A stretch of DNA of 64,000 nucleotides from Coprothermobacter sp. (GTDB lineage Bacteria > Caldisericota > Caldisericia > Cryosericales > Cryosericaceae), in the NCBI GenBank assembly GCA_013824685.1, contig PNOG01000009.1, positions 62,001 to 126,000 of the forward strand, given 5' to 3'. Below the pieces are notes generated by a model, which saw only the letters and a list, made by a program, of their open reading frames with translations, made no database searches and was not told where the DNA came from. Below, piece after piece: positions 49,411 through 57,833 of this stretch. How positions within the stretch are numbered: the stretch's first letter is position 1; every line of letters starts with the position of its first letter. The translations under genes and the position numbers were made by a program.

Positions 49411-51048
49411 ATGACTGTGACCGACGCTCAGATCCAACCCTGGTGGAAACGAGGCATCATCTACCACTGCTACGTCCGCAGTTTCATGGACGGCAACGGC
49501 GATGGCGTGGGAGACCTTCCTGGGCTGATCAGCAAGCTGGACGTTCTACGTGATGATACGCCCTCTTCCCTTGGCATCGAGGGCCTGTGGTTGTCACCTG
49601 TCTACCCGTCGCCCAACCACGATTTCGGATATGACATCAGCGACTACCGCTCGATCGATCCCGCGTATGGCACGATGGACGACTTCGACCGCCTCGTGGC
49701 CGGTGCCCGCTCGCGGGGCATCCACCTGATCATGGACCTTGTCGTCAATCACAGCTCGACCGAGCACGCCTGGTTCAGGCAGGCCCGCACTTCCCGTGAG
49801 AACTCGTTCCACGACTACTACCTCTGGAACGACGGAACCAATGGCAAACCTCCCAACAACTGGGGTTCGTCATTCGGAGGCTCAGCCTGGGAATGGAGCG
49901 AGCAGACCCATGAATTCTACCTGCACAGCTTCCTCAAGGAACAGGCGGACCTGAACTGGCGCAACCCCCGGCTTCGTGAGGAGATCCACGACATCATGCG
50001 GTTCTGGATGGACCGGGGTGTCGACGGCTTCCGTCTCGACGTCGCCAATTACTATGTCAAGGACGCCCAGCTGCGGGACAATTCCCACGAGTTCGTCATT
50101 GCTCAACCCATGCCTGGCAACCCCTCGAAGACTCTACTCATACCGATGTCACGCGAGGTGTACGATCACACCGTCGATCAGCCGGAGACGCATGACGCCC
50201 TGCGCGAAATGCGCGGTGTCATCGACGAGAAGTCAGGACGCATGATGGTGGGCGAGATCACGCAGCGCACGCTCGAGCAGGTACTCTCCTACTATGGCGA
50301 GGACGGAGACGAGCTGAACCTGGTATTCAACTTCTTCTTCTTTGTTCGACATTTCCGGGCGAAGGACTTCCGCGACATCATCGCAAGAACCCTCGACCTG
50401 CTACCCGAGGGCACCTGGCCCGCCTGGGTCCTGAGCAACCATGACGTCGTCCGCGCGGTATCACGCTACCACCTCTCACCCCCAATGACGAAGAGCATGC
50501 TAGGACTTCTCCTGACGCTCAAGGGAACCCCGTTCCTCTACAATGGAGAGGAGCTGGGGCTTGCGAACACGCCGCTCCCGAAGAGGCTTCTTCAGGACCC
50601 CGTCGGCAAGAAGTACTGGCCCCTGCCGGTCGGCAGGGATGGCGAACGCACGCCGATGTCGTGGGATGCAACACCGGGCGCCGGGTTCACCACGGGAACC
50701 CCATGGCTGCCCGTCAGCGCTTCTGCGACGACGTACAGTGCGGAGTCGGCTGACCCGACATCAGTGCTGAGTTTCACGAGACGGCTCTCATGGTTCAGGT
50801 CGCACCATCCCGCGCTGACCACAGGCAATATGTCTATCGTCGGCGGTCCGTCGGACACCTGCCTGTGCTTCACGCGCAAATCCTCAGCGGAGCACATGAC
50901 GGTTACGATCAACCTGTCCGACCAGACCGTCGCAATCCCACGGGGCGGCTTCACGTCAGACCAGACTCCCCTGTTCAGCACAGAGGAGCAGCCATCCACG
51001 GACAGCCTGGCTCCCTGGGAGGTCCGGATAACAGCCACTCACGCATAG
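49411..51048 (+). CDS. GH13-family alpha-glucosidase-like enzyme
   Basis: A 545-residue cytosolic glycoside hydrolase of family 13. The (beta/alpha)8 barrel motifs are all present: DLVVNHSS, GVDGFRLDVAN with the nucleophile Asp near residue 210, MMVGEI with the acid Glu near 281, and LSNHD with the transition-state Asp near 345. N-terminal WWKRGIIYHCYVRSFMDGNG and the calcium-site-like DGNGDGVGDLPGL fit the oligo-1,6-glucosidase/alpha-glucosidase/trehalose-enzyme branch. A C-terminal beta domain follows (about 470-545). The neighbouring gpgS suggests work on glucosylglycerate-type or storage glucosides, but exact specificity cannot be read from sequence. Confidence 0.88.
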   Translation: MTVTDAQIQPWWKRGIIYHCYVRSFMDGNGDGVGDLPGLISKLDVLRDDTPSSLGIEGLWLSPVYPSPNHDFGYDISDYRSIDPAYGTMDDFDRLVAGARSRGIHLIMDLVVNHSSTEHAWFRQARTSRENSFHDYYLWNDGTNGKPPNNWGSSFGGSAWEWSEQTHEFYLHSFLKEQADLNWRNPRLREEIHDIMRFWMDRGVDGFRLDVANYYVKDAQLRDNSHEFVIAQPMPGNPSKTLLIPMSREVYDHTVDQPETHDALREMRGVIDEKSGRMMVGEITQRTLEQVLSYYGEDGDELNLVFNFFFFVRHFRAKDFRDIIARTLDLLPEGTWPAWVLSNHDVVRAVSRYHLSPPMTKSMLGLLLTLKGTPFLYNGEELGLANTPLPKRLLQDPVGKKYWPLPVGRDGERTPMSWDATPGAGFTTGTPWLPVSASATTYSAESADPTSVLSFTRRLSWFRSHHPALTTGNMSIVGGPSDTCLCFTRKSSAEHMTVTINLSDQTVAIPRGGFTSDQTPLFSTEEQPSTDSLAPWEVRITATHA

Positions 51049-51064
51049 CCTGAAGAACGGGTGG

Positions 51065-52126
51065 TCACTCCGTTACGTAGGAGCTGTTCCTCCCAGTAAC
51101 ATCCCGGCCGATGATCACGACCATGTCGGGACTCCCGCCCGTCCTGACCAGTGTACCACTGATTTCAACCTGCCGGATCGAACCCGAAGCGTTCTGGACG
51201 TCGACAACCTCAAGGGGCTCAGATTCTCCCAGCAGCAATCGGCCAAAGAATGTCGCGCAACGACTGCGATCGGCAGGCATGACCACATCGACCACGTCCC
51301 AGCCGACGAGCGAAGGCACAGGTACACCAAGGAACTCGTACAAACGGGCATTCGCCACGACGATGCGCCTGTCCGGGCTGACCATGCAGATGTGCTCAGA
51401 CGACCTGTTCAGGAAGATATCCAGCTGCTCCTGACTCCTCTTCAGCTCCTGTTCGTTCCTGCGTATTTCGGTGACATCAAACCCAATGCCGACGACGTTT
51501 ACGACAGAGCCCCGGATGTCCCACACCGGCATCTTCACTGTGTGGTACAGCCGGTGTTCGCCGCCTTGGACGTCATCGTAGTCATGTGCCCACCCTTGTC
51601 CCGTTTCGAACACGATGTCATCCGTCGTCTCAAACTCCAAGGCATGCTCGGGCGCGAAGAGTTCTCTGTCGGTGTGGCCGATGAGCTCCTCAAGCTTTCT
51701 GCTTTGCCAACGAGGCAGCATCGGATTAGTCTGCACCCATGGCAGATTTCCCGCCAGATACCGATGGTCTCTCGACTTCAGCCAAACCGCGGCGGGGAGA
51801 TTGTCCATCAGTGCCCGGACGAAGGCCCGTGACTCCTCCAGTGCCTCCATGCTCTCCTGCCGGGCAAGAAACCTCTGCTCGAGGATGAGAGCACGGACCG
51901 CCGCCCAGATCAGAATGCCGCTGACGAGGGCGATGCCCACCATCAGCACCTCCTGGCCAATGGTCAAGTTGTCGGCGAAATCCCCCAGGAGGGCACTCCA
52001 CACGACCACATACAGGCACGCAGCCAACGTGGCTCCGCTCCTCGCCCGCCTGAACCACCGCGTCGGCCTGTCTGTCGCACCTGCTCCCTTGTGACGACTG
52101 CTACTTGCTGGATTGTCCGGGTTCAT
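51065..52126 (-). CDS. Membrane PAS-PAS protein without output domain
   Basis: A 353-residue protein. Two membrane helices (about 34-50 and 58-80) are followed by a short coiled coil and two PAS domains: about 100-220, with DNLPAAVWLKSRDHRYLAGN, and about 230-345, with NRSSEHICMVSPDRRIVVAN. The first ends in the PAC-like phrase VVNVVGIGFDVTEIRRNEQE. The chain ends soon after the second PAS (IIGRDVTGRNSSYVTE), with no kinase, GGDEF or EAL domain, so it must pass its signal to a partner or is a truncated kinase. ATG 52126 follows GAGGGTGG; the frame extends 22 codons further. It converges with the GH13 gene. Confidence 0.8.
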   Translation of the reverse strand: MNPDNPASSSRHKGAGATDRPTRWFRRARSGATLAACLYVVVWSALLGDFADNLTIGQEVLMVGIALVSGILIWAAVRALILEQRFLARQESMEALEESRAFVRALMDNLPAAVWLKSRDHRYLAGNLPWVQTNPMLPRWQSRKLEELIGHTDRELFAPEHALEFETTDDIVFETGQGWAHDYDDVQGGEHRLYHTVKMPVWDIRGSVVNVVGIGFDVTEIRRNEQELKRSQEQLDIFLNRSSEHICMVSPDRRIVVANARLYEFLGVPVPSLVGWDVVDVVMPADRSRCATFFGRLLLGESEPLEVVDVQNASGSIRQVEISGTLVRTGGSPDMVVIIGRDVTGRNSSYVTE

Positions 52127-52154
52127 TCGTCCACCCTCTCTCTTGACATCATTG

Positions 52155-52182
52155 AGCGTAGCCATCATGCATGACCTGTCAA
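52155..52182 (-). promoter_or_regulatory. Candidate promoter of the PAS-PAS gene
   Basis: On the minus strand, TTGACA (52177-52182), a 16-base spacer and TACGCT (52155-52160). Confidence 0.5.
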
Positions 52183-52219
52183 ACACTCCCAAAGAGCGTG
52201 GACCACCCGGAGCCTCTCC

Positions 52220-52247
52220 TTGACAAAGGAAGAGGGCCCGCTAGAAC
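52220..52247 (+). promoter_or_regulatory. Promoter of the GH4 glycosidase operon
   Basis: TTGACA (52220-52225), a 16-base spacer and TAGAAC (52242-52247). The leader to ATG 52354 is about 100 bases and holds a GGCG/CGCC hairpin before the TGGAGG site. Confidence 0.6.
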
Positions 52248-52353
52248 ATTCATGGGAAGGACCGCCAGTCGTATCGCTGGACAACGGTATGCTGGAGGAT
52301 CCCCTCTGCCGGATGCGCCATGGCGTGCCGGTTTGCGCCGACTGGAGGCAACA

Positions 52354-53679
52354 ATGAAAGTCAGCATCATTGGTGGAGGTGGAACCAGAGTCCCGATTCT
52401 TATGGGCGCTCTCCTCGACCTTCAGGAACGGCTCGACCTTTCGGAAATTGCGCTGATCGACCCCGACGGCAAACGGTCTGCCGCCATTGACAAGGTCGTA
52501 GCGGCCCTCGTCCAGGACAGAGACAGCACGGTCACAGTCTCGCATCCCAGCACGTTCCGCGAGTGCGTGACAGGAGCCTCCTTCGTCATCGCCGCAATAC
52601 GCGTGGGTGGCGATCATATGCGTACGCTGGACGAACGCATCCCCCTCTCGATGGATGTCCTGGGGCAGGAGACGGTCGGCGCGGGTGGCTTCGCCATGGC
52701 GGTCCGCACCATCCCCGTCGTGCTGGAAATGCTCAAGGAACTGCGCGAGGTTGCGCCCGACGCCTGGTTCATCAACCTCACGAATCCGTCGGGGATCATC
52801 ACGCAAGCCATGGTCAGCCATGGAGGCTTTCACAACGTCGTCGGCATCTGTGATGCGCCGACCTCCATCGGCATCCTGCTGGCCTATCTCCTCAAGGTCG
52901 AGCCGGAAAACCTGGTACTGGACTACTACGGGCTGAACCACTGTGGTTTCGTCAAGGCTGTCTACGCCCTCGGGCACGACGTGCTGCCCCAGATCCTTTC
53001 CATGATCGACCAGGTGCCCGGCTTCGAGGCGATGACACGCTTCCCGCCGGCATTCGTCCGACGCCTCGGCAAGCTGCCCAACGGATACATCTGGTACTAC
53101 GCGTTCAAGCGCGAATCGCTCGCGGCCGTCAAGGCTGCCAGGGAAACCCGTGGCGAGGAAGTGGAGCGCCTCAATGCACAACTTGTGGCCGACCTCATGG
53201 CAACCGACGACCCGCTGGCCGCATACGAAGCATATCTCGACAAACGCGACGACGGTCACCTCGCAGAGGAGTACTGGACCGCCATGAGCCTCAAGAGTGG
53301 CCAAGGATATAGTGCAGTTGCCATGGACGTGCTTCTCGGCCTCGCAGGCAAGGGTCAGTCGGTCGTCCCTGTCAATGTCATGAACCGTGGGGCGATTGCC
53401 GGCCTTGCCCTCGACGACGTCGTCGAGGTCCCGTCACTGATCACCGAACGGCTCATCCGCCCGCTGGCAGTCGGACCCATCGACACGGAGTCACAGCTGC
53501 TGATCGGGCAGATAAAACTGTATGAGAGGTCCCTCGTCGACGCAGTCGCGTACCGCGACCTCGGCGCTCTCATCGAGGCTCTGGCACTCAATCCGCTGGT
53601 CCCCTCGCCGGCCGTGGCGCGAGACCTCGTCCTGGCGTTCAAGGAACAGGAGGCCCCATACTTCGACAGTTTCAAGTAG
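52354..53679 (+). CDS. GH4-family NAD-dependent glycosidase
   Basis: A 441-residue enzyme of glycoside hydrolase family 4, which cleaves glycosides by an oxidation-elimination path needing NAD and a divalent metal. The N-terminal dinucleotide fold starts MKVSIIGGGGTRVPILMGAL. WFINLTNPSGIITQAM, the metal-site motif ICDAP (normally Cys-Asn/Asp-x-Pro) and YYGLNHCGFVKAV with the conserved Asn-His follow. The subgroup is that of 6-phospho-beta-glucosidases such as CelF/ChbF. ATG 52354 has TGGAGG upstream. It leads an operon with a sodium-type sugar symporter, a PIG-L deacetylase and a sugar kinase, so its substrate is probably a phosphorylated, N-acetylated or deacetylated disaccharide. Confidence 0.9.
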   Translation: MKVSIIGGGGTRVPILMGALLDLQERLDLSEIALIDPDGKRSAAIDKVVAALVQDRDSTVTVSHPSTFRECVTGASFVIAAIRVGGDHMRTLDERIPLSMDVLGQETVGAGGFAMAVRTIPVVLEMLKELREVAPDAWFINLTNPSGIITQAMVSHGGFHNVVGICDAPTSIGILLAYLLKVEPENLVLDYYGLNHCGFVKAVYALGHDVLPQILSMIDQVPGFEAMTRFPPAFVRRLGKLPNGYIWYYAFKRESLAAVKAARETRGEEVERLNAQLVADLMATDDPLAAYEAYLDKRDDGHLAEEYWTAMSLKSGQGYSAVAMDVLLGLAGKGQSVVPVNVMNRGAIAGLALDDVVEVPSLITERLIRPLAVGPIDTESQLLIGQIKLYERSLVDAVAYRDLGALIEALALNPLVPSPAVARDLVLAFKEQEAPYFDSFK

Positions 53680-53710
53680 CCGCACGCATCCGCAATTCCC
53701 TGGAGGCAGT

Positions 53711-55066
53711 ATGAACTTCTGGAAAAAGCTTGCATACAGCTTCGGTTCGATAGGGGCAGGCCTGCCGGAAAATGCATTCACGGCTTGGGCGCTGTACCTC
53801 TACGTGGACAAGCTGGGCTTTCCACAACAGCTGTTCGCGACCGCCATGCTCATCTACACCATCTGGAACTGTATCAACGACCCGTTGTTCGGCTACTGGT
53901 CCGACCGGACGCATACCCGGTGGGGGCGGCGCATCCCGTTCGTCGTCCTGGGAACGCTGCCCTTGGCGCTCGCCTTCTATCTCATCTGGGTCCCGCCGGC
54001 TGGGATGTCCACGTCAGCACTGTTCTGGTACTACCTTGCGGTCATCTTCGCGTTCGATGGGTTCTATACCATCGTCATCATCAACTGGACGTCCCTGTAC
54101 CCCGAGACGTTCACGAGCACGAGCGACCGCAGCACCGTCAACGCCTGGCGCCAGGCTCTCGGTATCCTGGGCGCGATGGCCGGTCTGGCCGCGACGCCGC
54201 TGATCGTCGCCAAGCTCGGATGGAGAGGCATGGGTGTCATCTTCGGGGCGATCACCGCCCTATCCATCTTCATCTCACTGCTGGGCTCAAAGGAGAACCT
54301 GCATGCCCCCGGTGAACCTCTGCCGCTGGGGCCCGCCATCAAGAACACGCTGGCAAACAGGTCGTTCCTGACGTTCGTCATGTTCAACCTGTTCGTGAAC
54401 TCGGTCATCGTGCTGGTACCCCAGGTGATACCCTTCTTCGCCAAGTACGTTCTGCGCATTTCGGACTCCCAGACCAGCCTTATCATGGCCCCCATCTTCA
54501 TCGTCGCCATTATCACCCAGATCTTCTGGTCAAGGGTCGTCATCCGCAGGGGCGTTCGCACGACGGCCATCATCGCCTGCGTCCTGTTCGGTCTGACGCT
54601 TCTTCCGCTGGGACTGGTCCGGACGATGCCACAGGCCATCACCTGTTTTGCCATCGTAGGTGTCGGACTCGGGGCCCTTCTTCTGGTAGGTGACATTATG
54701 GTCGCCGACATCTGTGACGAGGACTACCTCAAGACACACACACGCAGAGAAGGCATGTATTACGGCGTCAACGCGCTCATCATGCGCATGAGCGTCGCCA
54801 TCTCCGCCGGCACCATCTCACTTGTCCAGACGATCACCCGGTACAAGCCCGTGGCAGATCCCGCGCTGATGGCGCCGGCCGCCGTCATAGGCTTCAGGTT
54901 CCTGGTGAGCGTTGTTCCCGCCGCCCTGATTGGCGTGGGGCTCATCTTCGTCTTCTTCTACCCGCTGCATGGCAAGAAGTTGGAGGCCGTCAAGGCGCAG
55001 TGTGCTCTCACCACTGCATCGTGTCCCGAACCAGGGACTCCCTTCACCGGCACACCCACCATCTGA
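53711..55066 (+). CDS. GPH-family sugar:cation symporter (MelB-like)
   Basis: A 451-residue transporter of the glycoside-pentoside-hexuronide:cation symporter family within the MFS superfamily. Twelve membrane helices can be traced. The family phrases are INDPLFGYWSDRTHTRWGRR in the first loop, with its conserved Asp and Arg residues, and YPETFTSTSDRSTVNAWRQA in the middle. The second-half helix LIMAPIFIVAIITQIFWSRV is also typical. The C-terminal tail is Thr- and Pro-rich. It is the uptake step for this operon; unlike PTS uptake it delivers unphosphorylated sugar, which explains the kinase gene downstream. TGGAGG stands before ATG 53711. Confidence 0.9.
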   Translation: MNFWKKLAYSFGSIGAGLPENAFTAWALYLYVDKLGFPQQLFATAMLIYTIWNCINDPLFGYWSDRTHTRWGRRIPFVVLGTLPLALAFYLIWVPPAGMSTSALFWYYLAVIFAFDGFYTIVIINWTSLYPETFTSTSDRSTVNAWRQALGILGAMAGLAATPLIVAKLGWRGMGVIFGAITALSIFISLLGSKENLHAPGEPLPLGPAIKNTLANRSFLTFVMFNLFVNSVIVLVPQVIPFFAKYVLRISDSQTSLIMAPIFIVAIITQIFWSRVVIRRGVRTTAIIACVLFGLTLLPLGLVRTMPQAITCFAIVGVGLGALLLVGDIMVADICDEDYLKTHTRREGMYYGVNALIMRMSVAISAGTISLVQTITRYKPVADPALMAPAAVIGFRFLVSVVPAALIGVGLIFVFFYPLHGKKLEAVKAQCALTTASCPEPGTPFTGTPTI

Positions 55067-55082
55067 ACGGAGGCCATGGACA

Positions 55083-55823
55083 ATGAACTGGAATGAGTTC
55101 CTGCCGATCCCGCTCATCGATTCAGCACAGAAATACGTCGTGTTTCAACCACACTCCGACGATGCCGTCTGGTTCGCCGGGGGCCTCCTGCTCAAGCTGG
55201 CCAAGGCGGGCAAGGACGTCACGCTCGTTACGATGACCGACGGCTGTCTGGGCAGCATGGACGTCTCGATGACACGCGACCGCCTGGTCGCAGTCCGAAG
55301 GGATGAGGACCAGCGTGCCGGCGAGGCCATAGGGGTAGCCAAACACCTGTACCTGTCCTTCCATGATGGTGAGCTGCCGCACTGCGGGGAAACGACCACG
55401 GCGATGGTCCGCATCATCCGGCAGGAACAGCCGGACGCGGTGCTCGCCCCTGACCCCTGGCTGACGTATGAAGCCCACCAGGACCATCTGAATTGTGGAT
55501 GGTCGGCGGCTGAGAGCATGATCTACTGCAACCTGCCCCTCTATCTCCCCGAACTGCCCCCTCACGACGTCCGCTTCATCGCGTTCTACCTCACCGGCAG
55601 GCCAAACCAGTTTGTCGACATCTCAGCCGAGAACGAGGTGAGGCTGGCAGCCCTCAGCCTGTACAGAAGCCAGTTCACCCCGGAGACGCTGGAAATGGCG
55701 ACGCAGTACACCACCCTCAAGGCCTCAGACCTGGGCAGTACACATGGCATGCAGCTGGCAGAGGCTTTCAAGGTCCTGACCCCCCTCCACCTTCATACAA
55801 GCGTCGACTCGGAGACCATCTGA
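55083..55823 (+). CDS. PIG-L/LmbE-family deacetylase
   Basis: A 246-residue zinc-dependent N-deacetylase of the PIG-L family. The metal-binding motif near the N-terminus is FQPHSDDAVWFAGG (His-x-Asp-Asp), and the third ligand lies in EAHQDHLNCGWSA (His-x2-Asp/His). Members remove the acetyl group from N-acetylglucosamine units; archaeal chitin-degradation clusters carry a PIG-L enzyme acting on diacetylchitobiose. The neighbouring GH4 glycosidase, symporter and kinase make an amino-sugar substrate very likely. Start 55083 follows GGAGG by nine bases. It is cytosolic, with no signal peptide, so deacetylation follows uptake. Its stop is one base before the kinase start. Confidence 0.88.
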   Translation: MNWNEFLPIPLIDSAQKYVVFQPHSDDAVWFAGGLLLKLAKAGKDVTLVTMTDGCLGSMDVSMTRDRLVAVRRDEDQRAGEAIGVAKHLYLSFHDGELPHCGETTTAMVRIIRQEQPDAVLAPDPWLTYEAHQDHLNCGWSAAESMIYCNLPLYLPELPPHDVRFIAFYLTGRPNQFVDISAENEVRLAALSLYRSQFTPETLEMATQYTTLKASDLGSTHGMQLAEAFKVLTPLHLHTSVDSETI

Positions 55824-55824
55824 G

Positions 55825-56823
55825 ATGGCTGTGACGTACTATCTCGGCGTCGACGGAGGGACCACCAGGACGAAGGCAGTCGTCGGTGATGATGCCGGCC
55901 ATATCGTCGGATCCGGAGAAGGAGGAGCCTCCAACTACCAGGTCGTCGGACTTGAAGCGGCCATGTCAGGCATCACCGACGCCGTTCAGCATGCCCTGAC
56001 GGCTGCGGATCTCTCGATAGCGCAGATCGAATGCGCCGTTTTCGGACTGTCCGGCATGGATCTACCCATGCACCGCGAGGTACTTGATACGGCTCTGACC
56101 ACCACATTCCCCGGGCTTATCTTCGACCTTGTCAACGATACCTGGATCATGCTCAGGGCAGGGAGCGACAAGAGCTGGGGTATCGCCCTGGTGTGCGGCG
56201 GAGGCGCCAACGCATGTGCCTGCAGCCGCGACGGGGCCTGGGTCACGCTCCGGGGCCTCGGCTACGAGAGTGGCCTGCGAGGCGGCGGACTGGACATGCT
56301 GAGAGACGTCCTGCACTACGCATTTCTTTCCCACGATGGGACAGGGCCGAAATCCGTGCTGGAGCAGACGGTACTGGACGTGACGGGAGCCCCCGACTAT
56401 GACACGCTGCAACTCCTGTTTCTCGAGGCCGTACAAGACATGGCTGGACATGGTGAACTGCTGCAGCGAGCTCTGGCTATCGTGCCGCTGGTCTTCGACG
56501 GTGCGACGGCTGGCGACAAAGTGTGCAAGCGTATCCTCATGCTACAGGCAGAGTCTCTGGCCGAGGGAATCACGGGGCTTGTCCGCAAGATGCGCTTCGA
56601 GCGTGAGACGGTCGATGTCGTCCTGGGAGGCTCGGTCTTCGGGGGCAGCAATCCCACCTTTGTCGACAGGCTGACCTTGCTCGTTCATGAAGTCGCCCCA
56701 CTCGCGCGACTGCGACCACCGCTGCTCGACCCGGTCCTCGGCGCCTACGTGATGGCGTTGCAGAGAATGGGCAAGTTCGACGCGGCGAACACGTACGCGG
56801 TCCTCGCCGGTCAGATGGTCTAG
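55825..56823 (+). CDS. BadF/NagK-like sugar kinase
   Basis: A 332-residue member of the ASKHA kinase fold, in the BadF/BadG/BcrA/BcrD group that includes N-acetylglucosamine and glucosamine kinases. The phosphate-1 loop is YYLGVDGGTTRTKAVVGDDA; CAVFGLSGMDLPMHREVLDT, NDTWIMLRAG, LVCGGGANACACSRDG and VVLGGSVFGGSNPTF follow, as in N-acetylglucosamine kinase relatives. It starts one base after the deacetylase stop (TGAGATG). As last gene of the operon it would phosphorylate the imported sugar, or the monosaccharide set free by GH4 action, with ATP. Confidence 0.85.
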   Translation: MAVTYYLGVDGGTTRTKAVVGDDAGHIVGSGEGGASNYQVVGLEAAMSGITDAVQHALTAADLSIAQIECAVFGLSGMDLPMHREVLDTALTTTFPGLIFDLVNDTWIMLRAGSDKSWGIALVCGGGANACACSRDGAWVTLRGLGYESGLRGGGLDMLRDVLHYAFLSHDGTGPKSVLEQTVLDVTGAPDYDTLQLLFLEAVQDMAGHGELLQRALAIVPLVFDGATAGDKVCKRILMLQAESLAEGITGLVRKMRFERETVDVVLGGSVFGGSNPTFVDRLTLLVHEVAPLARLRPPLLDPVLGAYVMALQRMGKFDAANTYAVLAGQMV

Positions 56824-56930
56824 CAAAAACAAGAGTGTCTGCTAGACTACGGACATGCCTCTGTCCTAAGGCTGTGCTGATCCGACCGCGTCAACCCAGG
56901 ATCGAGGCATTTGTCTGTGTCTGGTGAAGT

Positions 56931-57005
56931 TGGCTGAGGCGGCTGGAGTCGAACCAGCAATTCATGGCTCCAAAGGCCACTGTCCTACCATTAGACGACG
57001 CCCCA
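56931..57005 (-). tRNA. tRNA-Gln (anticodon TTG)
   Basis: On the minus strand the acceptor arms TGGGGCG and CGCCTCA pair (one G-T), followed by G and an encoded CCA. The anticodon stem GTGGC/GCCAT holds the loop CTTTGGA with anticodon TTG (plus-strand 56971-56973), reading CAA. The T-loop has GGTTCGACTCC. The length is 75 bases. A good promoter lies upstream. Confidence 0.96.
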
Positions 57006-57025
57006 ACATGTGGCTTTGCTGCAGT

Positions 57026-57053
57026 ATTCTAGTGCTGCCTCGGGTGCTGTCAA
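57026..57053 (-). promoter_or_regulatory. Promoter of tRNA-Gln
   Basis: On the minus strand, TTGACA (57048-57053), a 16-base spacer and TAGAAT (57026-57031), ending about 20 bases before the mature tRNA. Confidence 0.7.
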
Positions 57054-57074
57054 GGAGAGCGAGGCGATGAATCG

Positions 57075-57776
57075 TTGACAATGACGAATCATGACGAGAG
57101 TACGTTCTCCCGGGGAAACGGGCATCCAACGCTCGAGCAGTCCGATGCTCTCAAGCTTGTCGCCATCATCTCGATGACCGTCGACCACGTGGGAGCCATT
57201 CTCCTGCCGAACGTGGGCTGGCTCCGCATCATCGGGCGCGTGGCTTTTCCCCTCTTCGCCTACCAGCTTGCCGCCGGCTATGTGCATACGCGCAACCTCT
57301 TGCGCTACGCGCTCAGGCTTGCCGTCTGGAGTCTTATTGCTCAGCCTGTCTACATGATGGCGTTCGACGTGCGTCCATGGACACTCAACATCTTTGCCAC
57401 ACTGCTGCTGGGACTGCTGGCTATCTGGGGGTGGGACCACCGGCAGTGGTGGGCGGTCGCCCTTGTGCTGAGCCTAGCTGCCATACAGCTCTGGCTGCCG
57501 GCCGTGGGCCCGGATTACGGCCTCTATGGTGTTCTGCTGTGCCTGGCCAGCTTCGTGCTGTTTCAGCACAGAGACCAGCTCGCCATCGGCCATGGACTCC
57601 TGCACATGCTCGCCGGGATCATGTTCTGGCCGTCTCAGGTCTACGCAGTGGCCAGCATCCCGTTCATCCTCTGGCCACCCCGACTGCACCTGCACCGTCT
57701 GCCGCGGCTGTTCTATGCATACTACCCGGCTCACCTCGCTCTCCTCGTCCTCGTCCGCCATCTGCTGACGCGCTGA
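57075..57776 (+). CDS. TraX-like integral membrane protein
   Basis: A 233-residue membrane protein with about eight helices. It resembles TraX/acyltransferase-like proteins: LEQSDALKLVAIISMTVDHV near the N-terminus (the D-x-LK-x-IA-x-I-x-M-x-x-DH pattern), GRVAFPLFAYQLAAGYVHT, RLAVWSLIAQPVYMMAFDV and a C-terminal YAYYPAHLALLVLVRHLL, where the YxxYPxHL phrase is the family's best mark. TraX acetylates F-pilin in conjugation, but most chromosomal relatives have no known role. No other transfer gene is in the window. TTG 57075 or ATG 57081 may start translation. Confidence 0.82.
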   Translation: MTMTNHDESTFSRGNGHPTLEQSDALKLVAIISMTVDHVGAILLPNVGWLRIIGRVAFPLFAYQLAAGYVHTRNLLRYALRLAVWSLIAQPVYMMAFDVRPWTLNIFATLLLGLLAIWGWDHRQWWAVALVLSLAAIQLWLPAVGPDYGLYGVLLCLASFVLFQHRDQLAIGHGLLHMLAGIMFWPSQVYAVASIPFILWPPRLHLHRLPRLFYAYYPAHLALLVLVRHLLTR

Positions 57777-57833
57777 AGGCATTGCTCGAGCAGTTGGTCG
57801 TCCTATACTGATGGCCAGTACCTGGAGGCAACC

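Noticed and set aside
56824-56930. TGCTAGACT and the GGACA/TGTCC hairpin after the sugar kinase as a further promoter or RNA gene
   Set aside because: The -35 match is poor, the hairpin is only five bases, and no gene follows on that strand before tRNA-Gln on the other strand.
57075-57776. A conjugation system, because of the TraX-like protein
   Set aside because: No other transfer, relaxase or pilus gene is near, and TraX-like proteins are common on chromosomes without conjugation.
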